Positions 1 through 9,165 are shown, numbered from the stretch's first letter. The stretch is 64,000 bases of DNA from Spirirestis rafaelensis WJT71-NPBG6 (GCA_019359015.1 JAHHID010000016.1:1-64000); one strand, 5' to 3'. Notes: generated from the sequence alone by a model not told the origin. Program-made: numbers and translations.

Positions 1-345
1 TCATCCTCGTCAAGAACTTTGAGAGAACTCTAGAAGACAGCGACTGCCAAGGTTAATCTTTGTTTTATTCGGCTGATGGTTAAGAGACTTGCAACCCCTT
101 CTTAGATCTCAAATCGGTTCTATAAAACCCGTAACGTTTAATTTAGCGATCAAAATCAAGAAAAATAAGGTAGTATTATCGCCCATTTTTTAAGTATGCC
201 TGGGTTTATACGGATAGGTGCAAAATATCACTTGACTCACAATTTTTTCTATTTTTTACACGCTTTTGGAGCGTTCAATAAATAATTTACAGGCTGAAAA
301 ATCGGGAATATGGCACAAAGCAAGCATTTTTTTCTTTTTTTTCAC
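1..345. other. Non-coding stretch before tRNA-Thr
   Basis: This AT-rich stretch has no convincing coding frame on either strand. A minus-strand frame at 256-453 runs into the tRNA and has no protein character. Nothing else is visible apart from T-rich runs at 327-342. Confidence 0.5.
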
Positions 346-375
346 TTGACGTTGTGCAATGAAGTTACTTATGCT
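346..375 (+). promoter_or_regulatory. Probable sigma70-type promoter of tRNA-Thr
   Basis: TTGACG at 346-351 and TATGCT at 370-375 are separated by 18 bases. They lie about 65 bases before the mature tRNA, a sensible distance for a short 5' leader. This is inferred from sequence match only. Confidence 0.45.
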
Positions 376-440
376 ATTATATGAAATCGGTATGATATGT
401 AGAAAATTGAAAATTTTGCAATCGTCCTGAGTTAGAAAGC

Positions 441-512
441 GCCAGCATAGCACAGTGGTAGTGCATCCGACTTGTAATCGGAAGGTCGTCGGTTCAAATC
501 CGACTGCTGGCT
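441..512 (+). tRNA. tRNA-Thr (anticodon TGT)
   Basis: The 7-bp acceptor stem GCCAGCA/TGCTGGC closes perfectly with discriminator T. The T arm holds GGTTCAAATCC and the anticodon loop reads CTTGTAA, giving anticodon TGT. CCA is not encoded. The cloverleaf is complete at 72 nt. Confidence 0.95.
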
Positions 513-552
513 TTGTTTACCAGTAACATTTTCACTGTTTGTATCTGTACAT

Positions 553-1344
553 TCAATCAGGCATTATTGTTTCCTGAAGATTCACCCTGCTGAAGTTAGC
601 CCCTCTAATTTTAGCGCCTCTAAGGTTAGCGCCTCTAAGGTTAGCTCCTGCTAAGTTCGCACCATTGAGGTTAGTCCATCTCAAGTTAGCTTTGCTTAAG
701 TCAGCTTCACTCAAGTTAGCCTTGCTTAGGTACGCACCACCGAAATGAGCATAACTTAAATTAGCTTTGTGCAAATCAGTTTTATAAAGATAAGCCCCGA
801 TTACTTCTGCCTCATACAAATTTGCTCTTGCTAAGTCAGCCGCAATCAAGTTAGCTTCCATGAGGTTAGCAAAACAGAGGTTAGCCCGACAAAGCTTTGC
901 ACAACCCAAATCAGCACCTCTCAAATTAGCGCTTCTCAAGTCAGTGCCAATTAAGTTAGCATCAGCGATCGCAGCATCTTTCAGATTCGCATAACTCAAA
1001 TCAGATCCAATCAGATTGGCATAACTCAAATCTGCCTGTGTCAATATAGCACCACTCAAGTTAGCAACACTAAAGTTAGCCGCGCTCAGGTTAGCTTCAA
1101 TCAAATTTGCTTTATAAAGGTTAGCGCTGCTGAGGTCAGCACCACTGAGGTTTGCTCGCACAAGTAAAGCATTAGTTAAATCCACCCTGCTCAAGTTTAC
1201 TCCTTGGAGGTTCGCCCCTCTGAGGTTGTACCCAGAGAGGTTCGCAGCGCTCAGGTCTGGTTCAACCTGGGGATTTTTCTTTCTCCACTCAGTCCATATG
1301 ACTGCACCTGCTCTCAGTAAAGCTAGATGCTCTGGATTTGCCAT
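553..1344 (-). CDS. Pentapeptide-repeat protein
   Basis: From about residue 30 to the end the protein is an almost unbroken run of A(N/D)Lxx pentapeptides. These fold into a right-handed quadrilateral beta helix. No catalytic or membrane segment is visible, so it is probably a soluble scaffold or binding protein, and its partner is unknown. I chose the ATG at 1344 (MANPEHLALL, 263 aa) because AAGGA lies just upstream and an upstream frame extension would overlap ccmP. Only 10 bases separate it from the ccmP stop, so the two are very likely cotranscribed, which hints at a carboxysome-related or simply co-regulated role. Confidence 0.85.
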   Translation of the reverse strand: MANPEHLALLRAGAVIWTEWRKKNPQVEPDLSAANLSGYNLRGANLQGVNLSRVDLTNALLVRANLSGADLSSANLYKANLIEANLSAANFSVANLSGAILTQADLSYANLIGSDLSYANLKDAAIADANLIGTDLRSANLRGADLGCAKLCRANLCFANLMEANLIAADLARANLYEAEVIGAYLYKTDLHKANLSYAHFGGAYLSKANLSEADLSKANLRWTNLNGANLAGANLRGANLRGAKIRGANFSRVNLQETIMPD

Positions 1345-1354
1345 GATATTTCCT

Positions 1355-1996
1355 TTACTCCTGACGCCCACCCTGAAGATTTGCCCGACCAGCGACACTT
1401 TCAATCGCTGCTAACGCTCCTTGAGCACCTGCGAGAATATCACGTTCATGTCCACCTAAGTAAAGGCGTCCAAAGCTACCTACAGCTTGCACCTCAAGGA
1501 TATTAATTGATGCGGCTTTCTCAGCTTCATTGGCGGCAAGTGCAGCGTAAGCAGCAGGTTCAACTTCTAAAACATACAGCGTTTGTCCCGCTAATAGTAA
1601 TTGTCCGCGTCGCGTGCGATTGATAAGTTGTGTTTGGTAAGCATCAATATTGCGGATAATCTGGGTGGAAACCACACGCGGTTTCAGACACTCTTCTTTT
1701 TTAACTCCTAACATCGCCAAAATCGCTTGACCAGCAGCTCGCGTTTCTCCTTGAGAGGCAGAATGAACTTCTAATAAACCGTATAGTCGTTCGACTACTT
1801 GGACTCCCGGACGAACAGAAGCAGATTTTAGGGCTACATCGGTAATTTTATTAATTTCAATACCAGGAGAGATTTCAATCCACAACGATGTATCTCCTGG
1901 TAATGGCAAGAAACCTTGGGCTACTGTTCCTATATATGCTGCGTGTTGAGGTTGCAGGCTGTCGAGAAAGACGAAACTGCGTAGTTCTATTCCCAA
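1355..1996 (-). CDS. ccmP: Carboxysome shell protein CcmP (tandem BMC domain)
   Basis: The 213-aa protein contains two fused bacterial-microcompartment (BMC) domains, at about residues 1-100 and 105-205. Length and sequence match the CcmP family of beta-carboxysomes. Glu69 and Arg70 (in VVERLYG) are the residues known to gate the large CcmP pore. CcmP forms trimers that stack face to face and are thought to pass larger metabolites such as RuBP or 3-PGA through the shell. It is separate from any ccmKLMNO cluster, as is usual for ccmP. A pentapeptide-repeat gene follows 10 bases downstream, probably in the same transcript. Confidence 0.93.
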   Translation of the reverse strand: MGIELRSFVFLDSLQPQHAAYIGTVAQGFLPLPGDTSLWIEISPGIEINKITDVALKSASVRPGVQVVERLYGLLEVHSASQGETRAAGQAILAMLGVKKEECLKPRVVSTQIIRNIDAYQTQLINRTRRGQLLLAGQTLYVLEVEPAAYAALAANEAEKAASINILEVQAVGSFGRLYLGGHERDILAGAQGALAAIESVAGRANLQGGRQE

Positions 1997-2166
1997 AGTT
2001 TAGCTCTCCAGTCATATTGCGATGTATGTGCGTCACTTTAAACTACCATAAGGCTAGGTACATGCATCGTTCAAATACTTCACATAAAAGCAAGGGCGAT
2101 CGCTTTGTTGGGTTAAATCGTGTGCCAGCAACTACAAAGCAGCCTTTGAAAGGTAACGCCCCTTCT

Positions 2167-2676
2167 TTAATTACACTGTGGCAGAGCAGGGCTGCCCCAA
2201 GCTTGGGGAATCACTTTTTCTAGACGAGATTTTTCAAAACGAGCGATCGCAAACAAATCCTTTGACTGACCTGCAAACATCTCAGTTGGAGTACCAAATG
2301 CAATTGCTCCCAAATATCCGGAATCAGCAACTATTTTCTTTACTCTAGAATCATAGTTCCCGTAAGGATAAGTAAAATAAATAATAGGACGATTTAATTT
2401 AGCTTCAAGTATCTCCTTAGATTCTACAACTTCTTGATAAAGCTGTTTATCTGATATTTTTGTGAGGACAGGATGAGTTTTACTGTGGCAAGATATTGTA
2501 ATTAGTGGGTCACTAGCCATGATTCTTAGTTGTTCCCAAGTAACATGAGTACGACCTGCATTAACTCCTACACTGCTCGTATGAATAGCAAAAACAGCCG
2601 GATAATTGTATTTTTTCAACAGAGGATAAGCATATTCATAGTGCCCACCATAAGCATCATCAATTACAGTCTTAAC
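2167..2676 (-). pseudogene. 5'-truncated polysaccharide deacetylase relic
   Basis: The frame encodes the C-terminal half of a NodB-type polysaccharide deacetylase (carbohydrate esterase 4). It reads IDDAYGGHYEYAYPLLKKYN, then SCHSKTHP with the metal-binding His pair, then YFTYPYGNYD. The first metal/catalytic motif, normally TFDDGY or TFDDAY, is contracted to TVIDDAY. An in-frame TGA sits just upstream at about 2677-2679, and no N-terminal half is found beyond it. I read this as a decayed gene. A functional short form starting at a TTG near 2619 would lack the catalytic Asp pair, which is unlikely. Confidence 0.7.
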
Positions 2677-2764
2677 TCAACCGTATTGGGATATAAACGT
2701 AAACCACAAGCATTGCTGCTGATGGTAAAAGAAATAATTTGAGATTAATTCTCATTCAAATGTT

Positions 2765-3053
2765 TTAAGTTTGAGCTGTACTGCCGATATAGATTCCTGT
2801 ATAGATTCCTGTACACGATCCCTTTTTCCATTTCCCAATGCAAATGGTCAACTTTTGTTGATTTGTATTTTCTTGGTCAAATACTAAGTTTTTACCTTTA
2901 AGAATCTCTGGTGGAACTTTTGCTTGCCAGTTTTCAGTCCGGTCACTGTTTACAATTGCTTTCCCATCCACACCATATCCTTGTTGCTCAGTACTCCAAA
3001 TTGCAGATCCGGATGCATCAGTGAATGCGATTATAACCCCACCACCAAAATTT
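2765..3053 (-). other. Open minus-strand frame of unknown nature
   Basis: A frame open from about 3120 down to 2765 reads INFGGGVIIAFTDASGSAIW and continues through VDGKAIVNSDRTENW to a repetitive tail GIYTGIYIG. It looks protein-like (beta-rich, possibly secreted), but I recognise no family and see no good start. It lies between two gene relics and may be a third one. Part of it is antisense to the vMAP relic. Confidence 0.3.
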
Positions 3054-3361
3054 ATGAAATCAGAATTAACCTGGACGCAGACACAAAACCTGGTAGATGC
3101 TCTGGTTTTTCAAGTCAGGAAAAAGCATCTTGGTTCTTCAGAGGTACAGGTACTGCACAGAGCCTGGGACGGTAAAACTTATGACGCGATCGCATTCTCA
3201 ACAACGAGCAACTCGCTTGTTGGTCGCTAGGGATGTATCAAAAAGTTTTACAAGCTGGGGAATTAGCTGTTGATGACAGTCCAAAAGTCATGAAATTGCG
3301 GTTATCGAGCTTAGTCATCAAGCAAGAAGGTAAATTAAGAGTTTACAATTCTCGTTTTTAA
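3054..3361 (+). pseudogene. Relic of a vMAP-type / AAA-like conflict protein
   Basis: The first part, from ATG 3054, reads LTWTQTQNLVDALVF and WDGKTYDAIA. That resembles the N-terminal vMAP (vWA-MoxR-associated) helical domain of cyanobacterial conflict proteins. The frame then shifts near 3190, and another frame reads ILNNEQLACWSLGMYQKVLQ and LRLSSLVIKQEGKLRVYN. That matches the module following AAA-like (AAA_35) ATPase domains in related cyanobacterial proteins. The large middle of the gene is missing. The stop at 3359-3361 lies just before the psbA terminator. This is a decayed, internally deleted gene; the family assignment comes from memory of these motifs. Confidence 0.55.
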
Positions 3362-3365
3362 TTCA

Positions 3366-3405
3366 AACTAAAAAGCGCCCCCCGGTTTCCCAGGAGGCGC
3401 TTTTT
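3366..3405 (-). terminator. Rho-independent terminator of psbA
   Basis: AAAAAGCGCC at 3370-3379 pairs perfectly with GGCGCTTTTT at 3396-3405. The hairpin begins about 20 bases downstream of the psbA stop on the minus strand. Being flanked by A and T runs, it could also stop transcription from the left. Confidence 0.85.
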
Positions 3406-3425
3406 ATTTAGCTAAGACTTGAAGA

Positions 3426-4508
3426 TTAGCCGTTGATAGCAGGTGCTGTTAGAGCAACAGGAGCGAAGTCACCAGCAGCCAAATCTAGAGGGAAGTTGTG
3501 AGCGTTACGCTCGTGCATTACTTCCATACCTAGGTTAGCGCGGTTGATTACGTCAGCCCATGTGTTGATTACACGACCACTTGAATCAATTACTGATTGG
3601 TTGAAGTTGAAACCGTTCAGGTTGAATGCCATTGTGCTCACACCCAAGGAGGTGAACCAGATACCAACTACTGGCCATGCTGCCAAGAAGAAGTGCAAGG
3701 AGCGGCTGTTGTTGAATGAAGCGTATTGGAAAATCAAGCGACCGAAGTAACCGTGTGCTGCAACAATGTTGTAGGTTTCTTCTTCTTGACCGAATTTGTA
3801 ACCGTAGTTTTGTGATTCGGTTTCGGTGGTTTCACGAACCAACGAAGAAGTTACAAGTGAACCGTGCATTGCAGAGAACAAACTTCCGCCGAATACACCA
3901 GCTACACCTAATTGGTGGAAGGGGTGCATCAAGATGTTGTGTTCTGCTTGGAACACAATCATGAAGTTGAAGGTTCCGGAGATACCCAAAGGCATACCGT
4001 CAGAGAATGAACCTTGACCGATTGGGTAGATTAAGAATACTGCGGTTGCTGCTGCTACTGGCGCAGAGAATGCTAGGCAGATCCAAGGACGCATACCTAA
4101 GCGGTAAGAAAGTTCCCATTCACGACCGAGGTAGCAGAATACGCCGATCAAGAAGTGGAATACTACCAATTGGTAAGGACCACCGTTGTACAACCACTCA
4201 TCTAAGGAAGCTGCTTCCCAAATTGGGTAGAAGTGCAAGCCAATTGCGTTAGAAGAAGGAACAACTGCACCGCTTATGATGTTGTTTCCGTAAATCAATG
4301 AACCTGCAACAGGCTCACGGATACCATCGATGTCAACTGGAGGTGCTGCGATGAAGGCAATGATGAAGCAGGTGGTAGCGGCTAGCAAGGTTGGGATCAT
4401 TAATACGCCGAACCAACCGATGTATAAACGGTTCTCTGTGCTGGTGATCCAGGTACAGAACCGTTCCCATACGTTGGCGCTTTCGCGTCTTTGTAAGGTT
4501 GTGGTCAT
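3426..4508 (-). CDS. psbA: Photosystem II D1 protein
   Basis: The 360-aa protein is the D1 core subunit of photosystem II. It carries the redox-active Tyr161, the Mn-cluster ligand Asp170 and chlorophyll/iron ligands including His198. The C-terminal extension begins after Ala344, the CtpA processing site, leaving the usual 16-residue tail. Residue 130 is Glu (GRE at 128-130), the state found in high-light D1:2-type isoforms, rather than Gln of D1:1. It has its own promoter and terminator, so it is monocistronic, and is probably one of several psbA copies in the genome. Confidence 0.98.
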   Translation of the reverse strand: MTTTLQRRESANVWERFCTWITSTENRLYIGWFGVLMIPTLLAATTCFIIAFIAAPPVDIDGIREPVAGSLIYGNNIISGAVVPSSNAIGLHFYPIWEAASLDEWLYNGGPYQLVVFHFLIGVFCYLGREWELSYRLGMRPWICLAFSAPVAAATAVFLIYPIGQGSFSDGMPLGISGTFNFMIVFQAEHNILMHPFHQLGVAGVFGGSLFSAMHGSLVTSSLVRETTETESQNYGYKFGQEEETYNIVAAHGYFGRLIFQYASFNNSRSLHFFLAAWPVVGIWFTSLGVSTMAFNLNGFNFNQSVIDSSGRVINTWADVINRANLGMEVMHERNAHNFPLDLAAGDFAPVALTAPAING

Positions 4509-4572
4509 GAGTTTATAATTGCTTTATTTGTGTATGAAATTTGGGGGTAGGTGTTTCTACCTCTTGTTTATC

Positions 4573-4601
4573 AGATTAGAGGCATAGTTGAGATTTGTAA
4601 A
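4573..4601 (-). promoter_or_regulatory. psbA promoter
   Basis: On the minus strand TTTACA (4596-4601) and TAATCT (4573-4578) are 17 bases apart. They resemble known cyanobacterial psbA promoters. The leader to the ATG at 4508 would be about 58 nt and includes a short hairpin around 4543-4563 (GTAGAAACACCTAC). Confidence 0.7.
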
Positions 4602-4653
4602 CATTTTTTAATTAAGTATCTATTATGTAAGTTATCTGTTTTTCTTATATAAG

Positions 4654-4681
4654 GTAGAGACGCGGTAAATTGCGCCTCTAT
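4654..4681. repeat. Degenerate copy of the GTAGAGACGCG palindrome
   Basis: This is a decayed member of the dispersed palindrome whose perfect form is at 46328-46355. It sits between psbA and the HIT gene, just after the HIT stop. Confidence 0.6.
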
Positions 4682-4688
4682 AGATGCA

Positions 4689-5045
<357 letters not shown>

Positions 5046-5147
5046 TTACCTGCTCATCTGCTACAGATTCTGTCATGTTTTGTGTTACAGATTTTCGCTT
5101 AGTAAAGCTTTGCGTAAAATTATGGCAAATTGAGGGTTAAGATTTAA

Positions 5148-5190
5148 ACGCAGAGGGGCGCGGAGGTAAGCGCAGAGGGACGCGGAGAAT
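5148..5190. repeat. Short CGCAGAGG/GCGCGGAGG repeat
   Basis: Two imperfect direct copies of CGCAGAGGGGCGCGGAGG-like sequence lie side by side. This is a common intergenic short repeat of filamentous cyanobacteria. No coding potential is seen. Confidence 0.5.
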
Positions 5191-5214
5191 TCGTATTATC
5201 GCTCTCAACCACTT

Positions 5215-5616
5215 TTATGAGGCTATTGGTTCTTGTTTATGTTTGAAGTACCAGTAGAGGTTGGCAACAGTGAAATCTGGTATTTCTTGCCAGTTTGAGG
5301 GGGCTAAAGCTTTATATCCAGACGCTGTTGCTTGCTGACTAATGTAAGATTCATGCCCTTGACGTAAATCAGGCTTCAACATAAATTTTAGCTGATCTCG
5401 CAGGGATGCTGAATGAGATTTTTGCTTCAAGTTCTCATAAAGTAATACTTCTGGGGGTATTGAATCGGCAGTTGTGTCAGCGATCGCATAACTGCCAACA
5501 GTAACTTCTGAAGTATCAAAATCAGCACTTTGGAGCAGTTTTATTTCTGATTTCATATCAATAAAGCCGTCCTTAACTTCCAAGCGCAGTTGCTTCACGT
5601 CTTCCCTCAGTTTCAA
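5215..5616 (-). CDS. Hypothetical protein
   Basis: I do not recognise this 133-aa frame. It starts with a charged, possibly coiled-coil segment (REDVKQLRLEVKDGFIDMKS), followed by a low-complexity middle and an aromatic end (VANLYWYFKHKQE). The start is uncertain because the frame stays open upstream of the ATG. It has no close neighbour on the same strand and lies just before a TnpB element, so it may be a fragment of a longer ancestor. Confidence 0.45.
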   Translation of the reverse strand: MKLREDVKQLRLEVKDGFIDMKSEIKLLQSADFDTSEVTVGSYAIADTTADSIPPEVLLYENLKQKSHSASLRDQLKFMLKPDLRQGHESYISQQATASGYKALAPSNWQEIPDFTVANLYWYFKHKQEPIAS

Positions 5617-5821
5617 TGTCTGAACTGAAACAGCATATTTTTAAAGGGTTTGAAGATAATTTTTTACAGCCTAGCTTGTCCTATTGGCAAAGATAACGTT
5701 GTTTTTACCGAAAAGCTGGGTCTAAAGCCCCGTCCTTGCAGGACGGCTTTTTATTATCTTTAACTAACTCTAACTTAAGTTTATACCTAATGTGCTAGTA
5801 TAAACTAAGGAGGAAAGAGAC

Positions 5822-7036
5822 ATGCTTGTATTTGAGTTTAAGGCATATGGAAAGGCTGCACAGTTAGCTGCGATAAATGAGGCAATTAGAACTGCTCAAT
5901 TTATTCGTAATAGTTGCATTCGTTTATGGATGGATGTAAAGAGTACGGGTAAGAATGACTTGCAAAAATATTGCGCGGTTTTGGCAGCCAATTTTCCATT
6001 TGCGAATGAACTCAATTCGATGGCTAGACAGGCTAGTGCAGAGAGAGCATGGTCCTCAATCTTCCGGTTTTACGAAAATTGTAAAAAGGGCGCGTCTGGA
6101 AAGAAAGGCTTTCCAAAATTCCAAAAAAATTGTCGCTCTGTTGAGTATAAATCATCAGGATGGAAACTTGCGGATGACCGCAAGTCTATAAATTTTACCG
6201 ACAAAAAAGGGATTGGACGGCTCAAATTAAAAGGTACTCGCGATTTGCACTTCTACCAAATAAACCAGATTAAAAGGGTTCGGTTGGTTAAGCGTGCAGA
6301 TGGGGTGTACGTTCAATTTTGTGTTGATGTAGAACGATCTGAAAATATTGAACCGACTGGTAATACGGTAGGGTTAGATGTTGGGTTAAAAGAGTACTAT
6401 ACAGACTCGAACGGTGAGATGATCGAGAATCCCAAATTCTTCCGAAAAGGGGAAAAAGTACTCAAGCGATCTCACCGTCGAGTATCTAAAAAGGTAAAAG
6501 GTTCAAAGAATAGAGGCAAGGCTAGACAGGTTTTAGGTAAGCGCCATCTCAAAATAAGTAGGCAACGTAAAGACCATGCGATAAAGCTCGCACGGTGCGT
6601 AGTTCAGTCAAACGACTTGATAGCTTACGAAGATTTGAGAATCAAAAATATGGTAAAAAACCATTGTTTAGCTAAGTCGATAAATGACGCATCTTGGTAT
6701 CAGTTTCGTGTCTGGGTTGAGTACTTTGGAAAAGTATTTAAGCGAGTCACGGTTGCGGTTAACCCGCAATACAGTAGCCAAGAATGCTCTAGCTGTGGTG
6801 AAGTTGTTAAGAAGAGTTTATCTACTAGGACGCACGTCTGTAGGTGTGGGTGTGTGCTGGATAGGGACGAAAACGCAGCTAGAATCATCCTTAGTCGAGG
6901 ATTGGGTATGGTAGGGCATACCGGAACCTTTGCACTAGATGCAAGCAACGCTTGGGGAGATGAAACCTCTACTCTAGTTGGTGCAAACCTGCTTGAGCAA
7001 GTTATGTCACGGAACCAAGAATCCCTGCACCTTTAG
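5822..7036 (+). CDS. tnpB: RNA-guided endonuclease TnpB
   Basis: The 404-aa protein has the full TnpB layout: an N-terminal OrfB_IS605-like region, a split RuvC nuclease and a zinc finger. The catalytic acids are Asp186 (GLDVGLK), Glu270 (YEDLRIKNM) and an Asp in LDRDENAA (about 347-349). The zinc finger uses Cys322, Cys325, Cys340 and Cys342. All appear intact. An SD (AAGGAGGAAAGAG) precedes the ATG. TnpB uses an omega RNA, made from the right end of its element, to cut DNA and so help retain the element. Confidence 0.95.
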   Translation: MLVFEFKAYGKAAQLAAINEAIRTAQFIRNSCIRLWMDVKSTGKNDLQKYCAVLAANFPFANELNSMARQASAERAWSSIFRFYENCKKGASGKKGFPKFQKNCRSVEYKSSGWKLADDRKSINFTDKKGIGRLKLKGTRDLHFYQINQIKRVRLVKRADGVYVQFCVDVERSENIEPTGNTVGLDVGLKEYYTDSNGEMIENPKFFRKGEKVLKRSHRRVSKKVKGSKNRGKARQVLGKRHLKISRQRKDHAIKLARCVVQSNDLIAYEDLRIKNMVKNHCLAKSINDASWYQFRVWVEYFGKVFKRVTVAVNPQYSSQECSSCGEVVKKSLSTRTHVCRCGCVLDRDENAARIILSRGLGMVGHTGTFALDASNAWGDETSTLVGANLLEQVMSRNQESLHL

Positions 7037-7051
7037 GTCAGGGAGTGTCAA
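6900..7051 (+). ncRNA. Probable omega RNA scaffold of TnpB
   Basis: By analogy with ISDra2-type elements, the omega RNA overlaps the end of tnpB and finishes at the right-end hairpin. That hairpin ends GTGTCAA at 7051. The guide would then be read from the flanking host sequence starting at 7052 (GAGCAACTATAGCGGT). The 5' end is a guess. Confidence 0.4.
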
Positions 7052-7107
7052 GAGCAACTATAGCGGTTCTTGGTTGAGTGAGGTTTTATATACCTCACCC
7101 TTTCCCC

Positions 7108-7133
7108 TCTCCGCGACTTCGGAGAGGGGTGTC
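7108..7133. repeat. Perfect 10-bp hairpin CCCCTCTCCG/CGGAGAGGGG
   Basis: The stem closes a 6-base loop (CGACTT). It is a widespread cyanobacterial intergenic palindrome and lies between tnpB and the next small gene. Confidence 0.6.
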
Positions 7134-7200
7134 CGGCGGTATTGCATTGCCATGCAACCCGCCATATATCAGATCATCATTATTCTAGGAAAACATTATT

Positions 7201-7461
7201 GTGAATAACTACTTAAACACGTTTGAGAATATTACCCAATCTGTTGAGCAACTCTTGAAATATGAGCATAATTCATTAGAAATTAAGCAAGAAGCTATGG
7301 CAAAAGCGATCGCATTTTACAATGACTTCCTAGAGCAACAAGAGCGATATCAGCAAGAAACACCAGAACAGCGCGAAGCTGAGAAAGTTTGGATTTACCA
7401 ACAGCGTCAGGAATTGGCACAGATGCAGGATGGGATTGAAGTCATCCTCAACGCTGGTTGA
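7201..7461 (+). CDS. Small hypothetical protein
   Basis: The 86-aa product starts at a GTG and is highly helical and charged (QQERYQQETPEQREAEKVW), probably a coiled coil. I do not recognise a family. The gene lies 31 bases upstream of the ComM-like gene on the same strand and may share its transcript. Codon use resembles its neighbours, including an internal HIP1 site, which supports a real gene. Confidence 0.55.
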   Translation: MNNYLNTFENITQSVEQLLKYEHNSLEIKQEAMAKAIAFYNDFLEQQERYQQETPEQREAEKVWIYQQRQELAQMQDGIEVILNAG

Positions 7462-7492
7462 TACATAACTGAATAATCGTTCAAGGGGATAT

Positions 7493-9034
7493 ATGCTTGC
7501 TAGAGTTTGGAGTGCATCAATTGTCGGTATCGACGCTGTTAAGGTAGGTGTAGAAGTCGATGTGTCGGGGGGTTTGCCGGGAATTGTCGTGTTAGGATTA
7601 CCCGACGCTGCTGTACAGGAATCAAAAGAAAGAGTAAAGGCAACTTTGAAAAATGCTGGTTTTGCCTTTCCGATGCGAAAGATTGTAATTAATCTGACAC
7701 CTGCTGATTTACGGAAGGAAGGTCCTTGTTTTGATTTGCCTATCAGTGTGGGCATTTTGGCAGCTTCGGAGCAAGTCAGCGCGGAGTTGTTGGGAGATTA
7801 TCTTTTCTTAGGTGAAGTCAGTCTTGATGGAAGTTTACGTGCTGTTGCGGGTGTTTTACCTATTGCCGCGACTGCTGAAAAGATGGGAATTGCTGGTTTG
7901 GTTGTGCCGGCTGACAATGCACAAGAAGCTGCTGTAGTTGAGGGATTGAAGGTTTATGGGTTTAGTAATGTATCTGATGTGGCACATTTTTTAAATAATC
8001 CAAGTTCTCATAAACCTGTAGAGTTGAATAGCGTAGCAAAGACATCACCTGCAAAGCCTCTAGATTCCTTTATTAGTGCAGATTTGAAGGATGTTAAAGG
8101 ACAAGCACATGCTCGTCGTGCTTTAGAAATTGCCGCAGTTGGGGGACACAATTTAATTTTTGTGGGACCCCCTGGTAGTGGTAAAACGATGTTAGCTAGA
8201 CGCTTACCGACGATTTTACCGCCTTTGGTTTTCGCTGAAGCTTTGGAAGTGACGCGGATTCATTCGGTGGCTGGTTTATTAAAAAATCGTGGGTCTTTAG
8301 TACGCGATCGCCCTTTTCGCAGTCCTCACCATTCAGCTTCTGGTCCTTCGTTAGTTGGTGGTGGTAGTTTTCCCCGTCCTGGAGAAATATCTTTAGCACA
8401 CTTTGGCATTCTTTTCTTGGATGAGTTAACAGAATTTAAACGTGATGTATTAGAATTTCTCCGTCAACCTTTGGAAGATGGCTATGTAACGATTTCCCGC
8501 ACGAGACAATCGGTAATGTTTCCAGCGCAGTTTACATTGGTGGCGAGTACCAATCCTTGCCCTTGCGGTTATTATGGCGATACTATCCAACAGTGTACGT
8601 GTTCGCCACGACAAAGAGAACAATATTGGGCAAAGCTTTCGGGTCCGTTGATGGATAGAATTGATTTGCAAGTTGCGGTTAATCGCTTGAAAGCAGAGGA
8701 AATTACTCAACAACCGACAGGAGAATCATCGGCAATTGTGCGTCAACGGGTGCAACAAGCACGGGAAAGAACTGCAAGCCGATTTAAAGATGAACTCAAT
8801 CTGCGTTGCAATGCACATATGCAAAGTGGTCATCTTCAGAAATGGTGTAAGTTAGATGATGTAAGTCGCAACTTGTTAGAAGGGGCAATTAAAAAATTAG
8901 GTTTATCGGCAAGAGCAAGCGATCGCATTCTCAAAGTAGCACGAACAATTGCAGATTTGGCGGGAGATGATGACCTCAAAGCCAATCACGTAGCGGAAGC
9001 AATTCAGTATCGCACAATAGATAGAATGCATTAA
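7493..9034 (+). CDS. YifB/ComM-family AAA ATPase (Mg-chelatase-like)
   Basis: The 513-aa protein has an N-terminal Lon-protease-like fold (about 1-165). The AAA+ core has Walker A GPPGSGKT, the family signature FRSPHHSASGPSLVGGG and Walker B LFLDELTEF. A C-terminal Mg-chelatase domain follows. ComM of naturally competent bacteria is a branch-migration helicase that promotes integration of donor DNA during transformation. Length and motifs are complete. AAGGGG precedes the ATG. Confidence 0.92.
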   Translation: MLARVWSASIVGIDAVKVGVEVDVSGGLPGIVVLGLPDAAVQESKERVKATLKNAGFAFPMRKIVINLTPADLRKEGPCFDLPISVGILAASEQVSAELLGDYLFLGEVSLDGSLRAVAGVLPIAATAEKMGIAGLVVPADNAQEAAVVEGLKVYGFSNVSDVAHFLNNPSSHKPVELNSVAKTSPAKPLDSFISADLKDVKGQAHARRALEIAAVGGHNLIFVGPPGSGKTMLARRLPTILPPLVFAEALEVTRIHSVAGLLKNRGSLVRDRPFRSPHHSASGPSLVGGGSFPRPGEISLAHFGILFLDELTEFKRDVLEFLRQPLEDGYVTISRTRQSVMFPAQFTLVASTNPCPCGYYGDTIQQCTCSPRQREQYWAKLSGPLMDRIDLQVAVNRLKAEEITQQPTGESSAIVRQRVQQARERTASRFKDELNLRCNAHMQSGHLQKWCKLDDVSRNLLEGAIKKLGLSARASDRILKVARTIADLAGDDDLKANHVAEAIQYRTIDRMH

Positions 9035-9116
9035 AGTATTAATATATCTTAATAATTATGTACATATATTACGGACTTACCGATTTTATTTGAACTTTTA
9101 TTAAGTTTTACAAAGT

Positions 9117-9165
9117 TTACAGGTAGTCACCGACAGGCTTTTAGCCTGTCGGTGACTACCTGTAA
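9117..9165. repeat. 23-bp perfect hairpin with 3-base loop
   Basis: Bases 9117-9139 are the exact reverse complement of 9143-9165, with only TTT between. It lies 82 bases after the ComM-like stop. No T run follows, so it is not a textbook terminator; it may be a REP-like palindrome or act on RNA stability. Confidence 0.85.

Larger units (their letters stand above)
5724..7051 (+). mobile_element. Solo-TnpB element of the IS200/IS605 superfamily
   Basis: The element holds only tnpB; no Y1 tnpA is present. A GC-rich hairpin at 5724-5750 and a 9-bp inverted repeat at 5778-5786/5798-5806 mark a likely left end. The right end has the typical hairpin with GAATCCCTGCACC and ends GGGAGTGTCAA at 7051. 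The exact left boundary is inferred. Elements of this kind depend on a TnpA encoded elsewhere for movement. Confidence 0.65.

Noticed and set aside
256-453. 65-aa frame overlapping tRNA-Thr
   Set aside because: It overlaps the tRNA and promoter and is made of low-complexity Lys/Phe.
3544-4518. Several plus-strand frames opposite psbA
   Set aside because: They mirror the codon pattern of psbA and have no independent features.
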